DNA from: Lachnospiraceae bacterium
GTDB lineage: Bacteria > Bacillota_A > Clostridia > Lachnospirales > Lachnospiraceae
Direction: 5' to 3'
NCBI GenBank assembly: GCA_018365895.1
Contig: JAGZJD010000053.1
Coordinates: 1-15,971, forward strand
DNA: 15,971 bases
Shown here: positions 7,336 through 14,299 of the stretch, in pieces
Position numbering within the stretch: position 1 is the stretch's first letter
Layout: the number at the start of each line of letters is the position of its first letter
Translations under genes and position numbers: made by a program
The notes under the pieces: generated by a model
Told to the model about the DNA's origin: nothing
The model's database searches: none
Seen by the model: only the letters and a program-made list of their open reading frames with translations

Positions 7336-7791
7336 ATGAAAGAATATACTTTTTTGAATGGTTTACATATAAAAGTTCCGCAATCGACATGTCGTGGATG
7401 TTATTTAGAAAATATGCAATGCTTGCCAGAAGAGTTGCAACCTATTTGGAGTAATAAAGATTTTATAGTCAGGCAAGATGCAGAATGCCCTGTACCTGGA
7501 TTTTATATTATTTCTACTCGTAAGCATATTCAATTAATTTCTGATTTTTCTATAAAACAAGCACAAGAATTAGGGATTTTAATCTATAAGATAAGATTTT
7601 ATATGAAGGAAATATTAAAAATTAATCGAGTAGAAATTATTTTGGAAGAAAGAAAAGTGAATCCACATTTTCATATTTGGTTATTACCACTATGGGAAGA
7701 TATAATTGACAAATATGAAATTGACCCTAAAGTATGGAATTCAAATATATTACAAAAAGATGGGGAATTAAATGAACTTGTGGAATACTAA
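7336..7791 (+). CDS. HIT/GalT-like nucleotide-binding protein with N-terminal Cys cluster
   Basis: A 151-residue protein that appears to carry a HIT-superfamily fold. The central stretch DFIVRQDAECPVPGFYIIS, followed by KHIQLISDFS, matches the HIT core. The active-site strand reads NPHFHIWLLPLW (109-120), with His111 and presumed nucleophile His113. The third His of a classical HIT triad is replaced by Trp115, and the NPHxH spelling recalls GalT-type nucleotidylyltransferases (NPHPH). Cys19 and Cys22 (CRGC), with Cys29 and Cys51, could bind a metal, as zinc-binding cysteines do in GalT. The likely chemistry is therefore hydrolysis or transfer of a nucleoside monophosphate. It lies between the broken radical SAM gene and a GalE-like epimerase, with AAAGGAG giving a clear start. 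Function beyond this is inference. Confidence 0.7.
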   Translation: MKEYTFLNGLHIKVPQSTCRGCYLENMQCLPEELQPIWSNKDFIVRQDAECPVPGFYIISTRKHIQLISDFSIKQAQELGILIYKIRFYMKEILKINRVEIILEERKVNPHFHIWLLPLWEDIIDKYEIDPKVWNSNILQKDGELNELVEY

Positions 7792-7804
7792 AGGATAAAG
7801 AGTT

Positions 7805-8782
7805 ATGATTAAAGTTGTAGTGACTGGTGGAAGTGGATATATAGGTAATCATATAGTGAAAGTTTTCTCTAAATATGGATATGAAGTTATTTCTGTAGAT
7901 TTAAAGGAAAAGAAGTGGAATGATTATAATATTAAGTCGTATAAAGGAGATATAAGAGATATAAGATTTTTGACAGAGGTTTTTGAGTCAGAAATGCCAA
8001 TAGCAGGAATCATACATTGTGCAGGAGAATTAGGGATAGAGCGTTCATATAAAGAAAGCGGGATGTTTTATGAGAATAATGTTTTGTCAACAGATAATAT
8101 ATTAAATATGCTAGTAAGATATGAAATTAAAAATTTTATATTTGCATCATCAGCAGCGGTGTACCCTATGAATAAGAAAAGTATGAGAGAGAATATGATT
8201 ATTGAAGATGCTATTTCACCATATGCAAAAAGTAAGCTTATCTGTGAAAAACATATTAACCAATTGAAACAATATTATAATTTTCAATATATAATTTTAA
8301 GATATTTTAATGTAATAGGGTGTGATACTACAGATGATGAAAGTGTAATAGAATATATGCAAAAGAAAAATATAGTTCCACAGTTGATTTTATCTGCAAA
8401 CGAAAATATTCCAATAAATGTTTATGGATGTCGATATGATACGGTGGATGGTACATGTGTACGAGATTATATTGATATTTGGGATCTAGCATGCTTACAT
8501 TTAAAAATTTTCAATCAGCTTATACAAAATTCTGAGGTGTATAATTTAAGTGGAATTTATAATGCTGGAACCGGAAAAGGCTACAGCGTATTAGAAATAA
8601 TTAGAGAGTTTGAAAAAAACATTAATAAAAAAATACGAATTAATTTTGTGCCAGAACGAAAAGGAGATAGTAATTATTTATGTGCTGATATGGTAAAAAC
8701 ATTTTCGACGTTTGGTAATTATAATATGAAAAATATTTCAGAGGTATTATTAGACTTATGGCAGTCTAATAAAGAGAGATAA
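7805..8782 (+). CDS. NAD-dependent sugar-nucleotide epimerase/dehydratase (GalE-like)
   Basis: Extended short-chain dehydrogenase acting on a nucleotide-activated sugar. The Rossmann motif is VTGGSGYIGNHIV (Gly8, Gly11, Gly14), the TGGxGxxG form typical of UDP-glucose 4-epimerases. The catalytic residues appear as Ser115/Ser116 in ASSAAVYP and Tyr140 with Lys144 in YAKSK. Further landmarks are LRYFNVIG, the DYIDIWDLA segment and YNAGTGKGYSVLEII, all as in GalE. The length (325 aa) is close to GalE. It follows the HIT-like gene by 13 bases. The GalT-like and GalE-like neighbours together suggest Leloir-type handling of a nucleotide sugar, perhaps supplying the glycosyltransferase downstream. 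The exact sugar cannot be assigned. It is the last gene of the strongly AT-rich block. Confidence 0.9.
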   Translation: MIKVVVTGGSGYIGNHIVKVFSKYGYEVISVDLKEKKWNDYNIKSYKGDIRDIRFLTEVFESEMPIAGIIHCAGELGIERSYKESGMFYENNVLSTDNILNMLVRYEIKNFIFASSAAVYPMNKKSMRENMIIEDAISPYAKSKLICEKHINQLKQYYNFQYIILRYFNVIGCDTTDDESVIEYMQKKNIVPQLILSANENIPINVYGCRYDTVDGTCVRDYIDIWDLACLHLKIFNQLIQNSEVYNLSGIYNAGTGKGYSVLEIIREFEKNINKKIRINFVPERKGDSNYLCADMVKTFSTFGNYNMKNISEVLLDLWQSNKER

Positions 8783-8830
8783 GATATATGCTGTTCTAAT
8801 GGTAAAGATTAAAAAGGAGATGAAAGAAAA

Positions 8831-9898
8831 ATGAAAATCACATTAATAGATGATAAACCAGGCTATGGTGGTGTTTCAGTGTGTGTTATTGCGCTGGCAA
8901 ATGAATTAGTTGCAAGACAGCATGAAGTGACAATTATTGCAGCACTTAGAAGTGTATATGAAAAAAGAGTGGATTATCGTGTTCAGATTGAAGAATGTCA
9001 TTTTTCAAATATACAGGAAGTTGATCGAATGATTGCTAATTTACAGAAAAGCAAGACAGATATTGTTAATTCTCATGCTGATGGAAACGTACAAATTAAG
9101 TTATTGCAGCAGAAAGAGAGAAATTACACGCTATGTTTAACAGAACATTTAGCAATTTATGATAATTTGGATTATATAAAATCACAAGGGGAATATTTCT
9201 CACTGGCAGAAGAGGCAGATAAAATCATTACAGTATCTCTTGCAGGAAGGCGAGCATTTCAACGGGCAGGAGTTAGTGAGAGACATTTGTTTACAGTGTA
9301 TAATGGTGTAAAGATAAGGCCGTTTTATAAAAGGAATTATGAAAAAATTCGTTTTATGTATGCAGGGCGCTTGACTGAGACGAAAGGAATTTTTGCATTA
9401 TTGAATGCAATAAAAATTGTAAAAGAAACCTATCCGGAAATCTTAGTGGATGTTTATGGAACAGGGAGACATGAAGAACAGGTAAAAGAGTTTTTAAAAG
9501 AACAGAATCTGGAACAAAACTGTGTGTTAAGAGGATTTTGTGATAATATGGAAGAAGCATATAGGAATCATGAAGTTGTGATTTCACCATCAAAAACAGA
9601 GAGTTGTTCTTTTACAATTTTAGAAGCGATGAATCATTCATGTGTTGTTATGGCTTCAGATGTTGATGGAACACGGGAACTTATTTACCATCGTATTAGT
9701 GGTTTGCTTCATCCGTTTGGAGATGCAGAAATATTGGCAAAACAAATGAAGGAAGTATTAGAGCAGCCGGAAGTACTGGAAATGTTTGCGAAAAATGCTG
9801 CATATGAAGTATATACGAGGTTTTCTCAAAAAACATGTATAGAAGAGTATTTAAATTGTCTGTTGGACACGGATATAGATGAAAGTCCTAAGATGTGA
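8831..9898 (+). CDS. Glycosyltransferase, GT4 family (GT-B fold)
   Basis: Cytoplasmic or membrane-associated enzyme transferring a sugar from a nucleotide-sugar donor. The N-terminal acceptor domain starts with GYGGVSVCVIALANELVAR, the usual GT4 glycine loop. The C-terminal donor domain has YAGRLTETKG (178-186, with the conserved Arg and Lys) and the EX7E motif Glu257-Glu265 in ESCSFTILE. The ending VMASDVDGTRELI is also typical. Length is 355 aa. AAGGAGA at 8814-8820 precedes the ATG by 10 bases. It follows the epimerase by 48 bases and is followed closely by the ABC exporter genes, so a sugar added here may be part of the exported product. The base composition is clearly less AT-rich than the genes before it: line 9361-9420 has 22 G/C of 60, against 10 of 60 in line 5641-5700. 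Confidence 0.9.
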   Translation: MKITLIDDKPGYGGVSVCVIALANELVARQHEVTIIAALRSVYEKRVDYRVQIEECHFSNIQEVDRMIANLQKSKTDIVNSHADGNVQIKLLQQKERNYTLCLTEHLAIYDNLDYIKSQGEYFSLAEEADKIITVSLAGRRAFQRAGVSERHLFTVYNGVKIRPFYKRNYEKIRFMYAGRLTETKGIFALLNAIKIVKETYPEILVDVYGTGRHEEQVKEFLKEQNLEQNCVLRGFCDNMEEAYRNHEVVISPSKTESCSFTILEAMNHSCVVMASDVDGTRELIYHRISGLLHPFGDAEILAKQMKEVLEQPEVLEMFAKNAAYEVYTRFSQKTCIEEYLNCLLDTDIDESPKM

Positions 9899-9909
9899 GG
9901 GAACACGGT

Positions 9910-10710
9910 ATGAAAAAATTTGATAAATATATTGCATCAATACGCCTTGTATTTTTGGAACGTATGGCATACACGAAGGGCTTATGGTTTGATATTGTTA
10001 GTACGCTTGTATCGATTTTGCTATATTTTCTGCTTTGGCAGATTGTTTTTCGGGAGCAGAGCAGTATTGCAGGCTTTACAGCAATTGAGATGACAACGTA
10101 TGTTATTCTATCAAAAATATTGAGTGCTCAATTCAGCGGTGGTGTAAATTTAATTTTTTCCAAATGGATCGTGGCGGGTGAAATTGGAACAGAGTTGCTG
10201 CGGCCCATGGGATTGTTTGCTCTTCTTGGGATGAGAAGGATGGGAGAATTTTTCTTTTCGATTATTTTTCAGGCAATACCTGTACTGATATTTGGGTATT
10301 TCTTTTTAGGCGGAGTAGGACCAGCAAGTATGATGCATCTGTCGCTTTTTTTTCTTAGTGTTATAATTTCGGTTGGAATTATGTTTTATGTGGAAATGTT
10401 ATTTGGGATGGGGTGTTTTTATACGTTGAGCTATTACGCGTTGACGTACACAAAGCAGGCGCTTATGGAACTGTTTTCTGGTGGTGTTGTACCGCTTGCA
10501 TTGTTTCCGGGAGTAATGGCAGATATTTTAAACATTCTTCCATTTGCAGGAATGGTTTCGATACCGGTTAATATTTTTCTTGGGAAATATACGGCATGGG
10601 AAAGTTGGTTCTACATTGGAGTTGAATTGTTCTGGTGTGCGGTGCTTTGGGTAATCACTCATGTAGTATATCGCCATGTAATTAAAAAGGTGGTTGTACA
10701 GGGGGGCTAG
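9910..10710 (+). CDS. ABC-2 type transporter permease (first subunit)
   Basis: Integral membrane protein of about 266 aa with six predicted hydrophobic spans, of the uncharacterised ABC-2 family often annotated COG4587. The N-terminal cytoplasmic segment MKKFDKYIASIRLVFLERMAY is followed by the first span, and the phrase IVAGEIGTELLRPMG is a conserved cytoplasmic loop in this family. It would form the channel with the next permease and be driven by the ATPase at 11524. The ATG at 9910 is preferred because GAGGG lies 8 bases upstream; a GTG at 9895 overlapping the glycosyltransferase stop is possible but has no ribosome site. The tight linkage to the glycosyltransferase suggests a single transcript. 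Exporters of this three-gene type occur in natural-product and resistance loci; the substrate is unknown. Confidence 0.88.
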   Translation: MKKFDKYIASIRLVFLERMAYTKGLWFDIVSTLVSILLYFLLWQIVFREQSSIAGFTAIEMTTYVILSKILSAQFSGGVNLIFSKWIVAGEIGTELLRPMGLFALLGMRRMGEFFFSIIFQAIPVLIFGYFFLGGVGPASMMHLSLFFLSVIISVGIMFYVEMLFGMGCFYTLSYYALTYTKQALMELFSGGVVPLALFPGVMADILNILPFAGMVSIPVNIFLGKYTAWESWFYIGVELFWCAVLWVITHVVYRHVIKKVVVQGG

Positions 10711-11508
10711 GTGGTGAGAAATTTATTATATGAACTTCGGATGATTAAGGCATATATGCATGTTGGTTTTCGAACGTTTACAGAATACCCACTAGATTCT
10801 GTGCTTTGGTCTGTTTCCATGTTGGCAAGAGAAGCAACTGGATTTTTCGGAATCACGCTGATTGCAGCTACTCTTGGTGGACTTGGTGGATGGACTCTTT
10901 ATGAAATTTGTATCTTATTTGGAATGGCAATGATACCAGAAGCAATTGGGCAATGTTGCTTGGATTCTGTCTGGAACATTGAAGGAGCAGTGAGAAAAGG
11001 TCAAATGGATATGTATTTTGTGCGGCCGCTTCCAGTATTGCTGCAGTTGCTTTGCAGTCGGTACAATTTTCAGGCATTGATTACGTTATTTGTGGGAATT
11101 GGAATTGTAATTTACGGAACGATAAGAGCTGAGATTTCAGTTACCATTTGGAAATGCCTTTTCTTTTTATTGTTTGTGATTTTTGGGACAATTCTAAATA
11201 CGTCTATTTATTTAATTTTTAACAGTCTGAATTTTTGGGTTGTTCAGAGCAAAGAGATATCCAATCTTGTGTTAACATTTCGACAGTTTGCAAAATATCC
11301 ATTACATATTTTTCCAGTGGTCATTAAGTTTTGCATGACGTATGTGATTCCGTTTGGATTTGTAGGGTATTATCCGGCGCTTTATTGGATTGAAAAAGGA
11401 AATCGTTTTATTCCGGGTGGTATGATTATAGCTTCTATAGTAACGGCAGGTATTGCGATTAGTATCTGGTGTGTAGGAATAAGAAATTATAATAGTACAG
11501 GAACATAA
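10711..11508 (+). CDS. ABC-2 type transporter permease (second subunit)
   Basis: Second channel-forming subunit, about 265 aa with around six membrane spans, resembling the COG3694 partner that always accompanies the previous family. A conserved family feature is the loop IEGAVRKGQMDMYFVRPLPVLLQLL, equivalent to the G..LL.RP loop of the first permease. It begins immediately after the preceding stop, with two consecutive GTG codons at 10711 and 10714. The AGGGGG site at 10700-10705 gives better spacing (8 bases) to the second, so the true protein may be one residue shorter. The heterodimeric arrangement with two permeases and one ATPase gene is complete and intact, which argues that the export function is still maintained even if one biosynthetic gene upstream is broken. 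Confidence 0.88.
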   Translation: MVRNLLYELRMIKAYMHVGFRTFTEYPLDSVLWSVSMLAREATGFFGITLIAATLGGLGGWTLYEICILFGMAMIPEAIGQCCLDSVWNIEGAVRKGQMDMYFVRPLPVLLQLLCSRYNFQALITLFVGIGIVIYGTIRAEISVTIWKCLFFLLFVIFGTILNTSIYLIFNSLNFWVVQSKEISNLVLTFRQFAKYPLHIFPVVIKFCMTYVIPFGFVGYYPALYWIEKGNRFIPGGMIIASIVTAGIAISIWCVGIRNYNSTGT

Positions 11509-11523
11509 AAGGGGGAATTTGTT

Positions 11524-12540
11524 GTGGCAATAATAGAAGCGAATCATCTAGTAAAAGAATATAAAAGAAAAATTCCGGGAGAGGAGATGAAAGGTGCACT
11601 TTATCACATGTTTCATCCAGAATATGAGATATTAAAAGCAGTTAATGATATTAGTTTTACTGTAGAAGAAGGGGAATCGGTTGGTTATATTGGACCAAAT
11701 GGAAGTGGAAAATCTACAACAATCAAAATGCTGACGGGAATCCTTACACCGACTACAGGAACGGTAAAGGTAGATGGGAGAGTTCCGACAAAAAATCGTA
11801 TCAGAAATAACCGAGAGATTGGTGTTGTCACTGGTAATCGTTCTTTTTTATTTTGGGATGTGCCAGTCATTGAATCGTTTCGTTTATTTCAGAAGATGTA
11901 TGAAATCCCCGAGAAGGTATATAAAGATAATCTGGAACAGTTTACAGAACTTTTAGGACTCGCCCCGCTTCTCGGTGTGTCAGAACGTCAGCTTTCTCTC
12001 GGGCAGAAAATGCGTTGTAATATTACGGCTGCCTTTTTGCATAATCCAAAGATTGTGTATTTGGATGAACCAACTATAGGATTAGATACAAACTCTAAAA
12101 ATCGGATTCGTAATTTTATCAGACAGATTAATGAAGAAAAGAAGACAACATTTTTGATCACGTCTCATGATTTTCAAGATATCGAGACGCTTTGTCGACG
12201 AATTATTTTGATTGATCACGGAAAGAAGATTCTTGATGATGGAATTGAACAGGTACGAAAAGAATTTGAGAGATATAAGAGTGTTCAGTTTGAGGTGGAA
12301 GATAATTGGGAGATGCAACACGGCGGTCATCTCATGGAAGGCGTACAGTTTTCATTCCGTGAACATTATTATGTAGATGCAGAATATGAGATTGGAAAAA
12401 CAGAAGCGATGGATGTGATTCAGTTTGTTTCAAAATATTGTAAAATCAAAGACGTTTCTATTAGTGGAAGAACGATCGAAGCAATTATAGAAGACGTGCT
12501 GGAGGGAAAGCAAAGAGAGGGCATTAATCTTAATCTATAA
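11524..12540 (+). CDS. ABC transporter ATP-binding protein (ABC-2 exporter ATPase)
   Basis: Cytoplasmic ATPase that powers the two permeases upstream. Walker A is GPNGSGKS (57-64), the signature is LSLGQ (156-160), Walker B is IVYLDE (176-181, catalytic Glu181) and the switch His is His214 in TSHD. The early EYEILKAVNDISF segment and the roughly 100-residue C-terminal extension fit the COG4586 type. At the usual Q-loop position the sequence reads VVTGNRSFLFWDVP, with Asn105 where relatives generally have Gln (GQRSQLWWDLP-like). This is a modest deviation, noted from memory of the family. The start is GTG with GGGGGAA 7 bases upstream. Length is 338 aa. It is the last gene of the proposed biosynthesis/export operon; no convincing terminator hairpin is seen after it. 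Confidence 0.93.
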   Translation: MAIIEANHLVKEYKRKIPGEEMKGALYHMFHPEYEILKAVNDISFTVEEGESVGYIGPNGSGKSTTIKMLTGILTPTTGTVKVDGRVPTKNRIRNNREIGVVTGNRSFLFWDVPVIESFRLFQKMYEIPEKVYKDNLEQFTELLGLAPLLGVSERQLSLGQKMRCNITAAFLHNPKIVYLDEPTIGLDTNSKNRIRNFIRQINEEKKTTFLITSHDFQDIETLCRRIILIDHGKKILDDGIEQVRKEFERYKSVQFEVEDNWEMQHGGHLMEGVQFSFREHYYVDAEYEIGKTEAMDVIQFVSKYCKIKDVSISGRTIEAIIEDVLEGKQREGINLNL

Positions 12541-12597
12541 AATGATGCAAAGCGAACGCTTATAGGCATTTACGGAAAAGAGAAGAAAAGAAATTAA

Positions 12598-12629
12598 TCT
12601 GACATCTAATCTATAATTTATGCTATACT
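12598..12629 (+). promoter_or_regulatory. Candidate promoter (extended -10) for the HD-GYP regulator
   Basis: TGCTATACT (12621-12629) is an extended -10 element, with a CTGACA-type -35 at 12599-12604, 19 bases from the -10 hexamer. The spacing is long, but the TGN extension can compensate. Transcription from here would leave a leader of about 110 bases before the ATG at 12746. That leader is noticeably G-rich at 12680-12712. I do not recognise a known riboswitch in it. Confidence 0.45.
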
Positions 12630-12745
12630 AGAATAAATATATAAATTTAGGAAGATTTCACACAGTTATTCTAAGGAAAGGGGGAAATCCGGGCTGCAAA
12701 ACGCTGGCGAGATGTGGTCAGAGGATAAACGAAAATAAAGAGAAG

Positions 12746-13999
12746 ATGTCTAACAGGAAAAAGAATAATAAAATTCTAATCGTAGATGACTCTGCGATTA
12801 ATAGAGCCATTCTTGCAGATATGTTGGAAGAACGATATGAGATCCTGGAAGCAGAAAATGGGGTAGAAGCAGTGGAACTGCTCCACAATTACGGAATGAA
12901 GATTTCACTTGTTTTACTGGATGTTGTTATGCCGAAGATGGATGGATTTGAAGTGCTGGCAATGATGAATCGCTATCACTGGATAGAGGAGATCCCGGTG
13001 ATTATGATTTCAGCAGAAAACTCGCACTCTGTTGTGGAACGGGCATATGAACTTGGTGCAGCAGATTATATCAGCAGACCATTTGATGAAGTGAGTGTCT
13101 GCCGCAGGGTAGTCAATACAATGATGCTGTATTCCAAACAAAAACGACTGATTTCTATGATTGCAGATCAGATGTATGAGAGTGAAAAAAACAGCACATT
13201 GATGATTTCGCTTTTAATCCACATTGTGGAATTCCGAAATGGAGAAAGCGGCCTTCACATTTTACATATCGGGATAGTAACGGAGATACTTTTGAAGCGT
13301 TTGCGGGAAAAAACAGACAAATATAATCTGACTCCGGAAAGAATCTCGATGATCAGTAAGGCGGCAGCTTTCCATGATATTGGAAAGATTTCGATTTCAG
13401 AAGAAATCCTGAACAAACCGGGCAGGCTGGCAGAGGAAGAATTTGAGATTATGAAGGCACATTCGCTGATTGGTGCGAATATGTTGGAAGATCTTCCGCT
13501 TCACAAAGAAGAACCGCTGGTGGAAGTGGCGTATGAGATTTGCAGGTGGCACCATGAGCGATATGATGGCAAAGGCTATCCGGACGGACTGAAAGGAGAG
13601 GAAATACCAATTTCAGCTCAGGCGGTTTCGATTGCGGACGCCTATGATGCGCTGACGAGTGAACGTGTGTATAAAAAAGCGTTTTCACATGAAAAATCAT
13701 TTCAAATGATTCTAAATGGCGAGTGCGGCTGTTTTCATCCGCTGCTTTTGGAATGTCTGAGTAATATTTCTGATCGGATTCAGGAAGAGTTAACGCTGCA
13801 TTCCTTTGGACAGGAGAGCAGAAAGGAAATCCGGACGATCACAGAACAGCTGTTGTCACAAAAAGAAATTACAGCATCTAACTGTACACTGAACCTTTTG
13901 GAAGAAGAGCGGGTTAAGTTTCAGTTCTTTTCTTCGCTATCATCAGAGCTTCAGTTGAGAGTAAGTTACATCAGGGAACTACGTTTGCAGTTGAATTAG
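12746..13999 (+). CDS. REC-HD-GYP regulator (probable c-di-GMP phosphodiesterase) with altered C-terminus
   Basis: Two-domain cytoplasmic signalling protein. The receiver domain (about 8-125) has the acidic pair Asp14/Asp15 and phospho-acceptor Asp59 in LVLLDVVMP; the conserved Lys-Pro is Arg111-Pro in ISRPFDE, as seen in some relatives. The HD-GYP domain (about 150-345) has His210-Asp211 in AFHDIGK, HSLIGANML, and the GYP motif HHERYDGKGYPDG (269-281), so the metal centre looks intact and hydrolysis of cyclic di-GMP is expected. After about residue 345 comes a tail ending LLEEERVKFQFFSSLSSELQ, which normally leads into a further domain. Instead, from codon 404 the frame enters kinase remnant DNA out of frame (RVSYIRELRLQLN) and stops. 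The protein is therefore probably truncated at its natural C-terminus but may still be active. Its higher G/C content (30 of 60 in line 13021-13080) suggests host backbone. Confidence 0.85.
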   Translation: MSNRKKNNKILIVDDSAINRAILADMLEERYEILEAENGVEAVELLHNYGMKISLVLLDVVMPKMDGFEVLAMMNRYHWIEEIPVIMISAENSHSVVERAYELGAADYISRPFDEVSVCRRVVNTMMLYSKQKRLISMIADQMYESEKNSTLMISLLIHIVEFRNGESGLHILHIGIVTEILLKRLREKTDKYNLTPERISMISKAAAFHDIGKISISEEILNKPGRLAEEEFEIMKAHSLIGANMLEDLPLHKEEPLVEVAYEICRWHHERYDGKGYPDGLKGEEIPISAQAVSIADAYDALTSERVYKKAFSHEKSFQMILNGECGCFHPLLLECLSNISDRIQEELTLHSFGQESRKEIRTITEQLLSQKEITASNCTLNLLEEERVKFQFFSSLSSELQLRVSYIRELRLQLN

Positions 14000-14203
14000 A
14001 ATTTGAAGAGATTGCAGAAGAAGAAAAGCAGACTGTGCTTACAGAGGGTGAAACTATCAGGGAAATATTAAGTGGAAAACATTTTCTCTTGGTGGAGGAT
14101 AATGCAATTAATTCAGAAATCAATTGAAGCGGGTATGAATGGGCATATTGCAAAGCCGGTTGATATGGATCTTCTGTGCAAGACACTGGAAAAGTTACTG
14201 TAA
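13957..14203 (+). pseudogene. Remnant of a hybrid histidine kinase (ATPase tail plus deleted receiver)
   Basis: In a frame different from the HD-GYP gene, 13957-14127 reads ESKLHQGTTFAVELEFEE, the typical last strand of a histidine-kinase ATPase domain. A linker and GKHFLLVEDNAINSEIN, the opening of a receiver domain, follow, and then a TGA. In a second frame, 14114-14203 reads QKSIEAGMNGHIAKPVDMD to KLL and stop, which is the end of a hybrid-kinase receiver domain (the KP lysine is present). Thus the kinase core and the middle of the receiver have been lost, leaving two joined fragments and no functional enzyme. The left breakpoint falls inside the HD-GYP reading frame. Confidence 0.8.
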
Positions 14204-14220
14204 TGATTGAATGAATATAA

Positions 14221-14281
14221 AAAACACACTGGAACTTCAGGATACATATAGGAGGTATCCATAAAGACTCCAGTGTGTTTT
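14221..14281. terminator. Bidirectional hairpin terminator between convergent genes
   Basis: A perfect 13-bp inverted repeat, AAAACACACTGGA (14221-14233) and TCCAGTGTGTTTT (14269-14281), encloses a second hairpin, GGATAC (14240-14245) with GTATCC (14255-14260). Read on the minus strand the stem is followed by six T, an excellent terminator for the DUF624 gene. On the plus strand the T-run is shorter (four), so it is weaker in that direction. Confidence 0.85.
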
Positions 14282-14299
14282 ACTGTTTAGAGCAGTAGC

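Noticed and set aside
12712..12738. Leader peptide MWSEDKRK before the HD-GYP gene
   Set aside because: No ribosome site at a suitable distance and no terminator/antiterminator pair seen.
14221..14281. Miniature inverted-repeat transposon instead of a terminator
   Set aside because: Only 61 bases, placed between convergent genes, with a T-run after the stem and no target duplication; terminator explains it fully.
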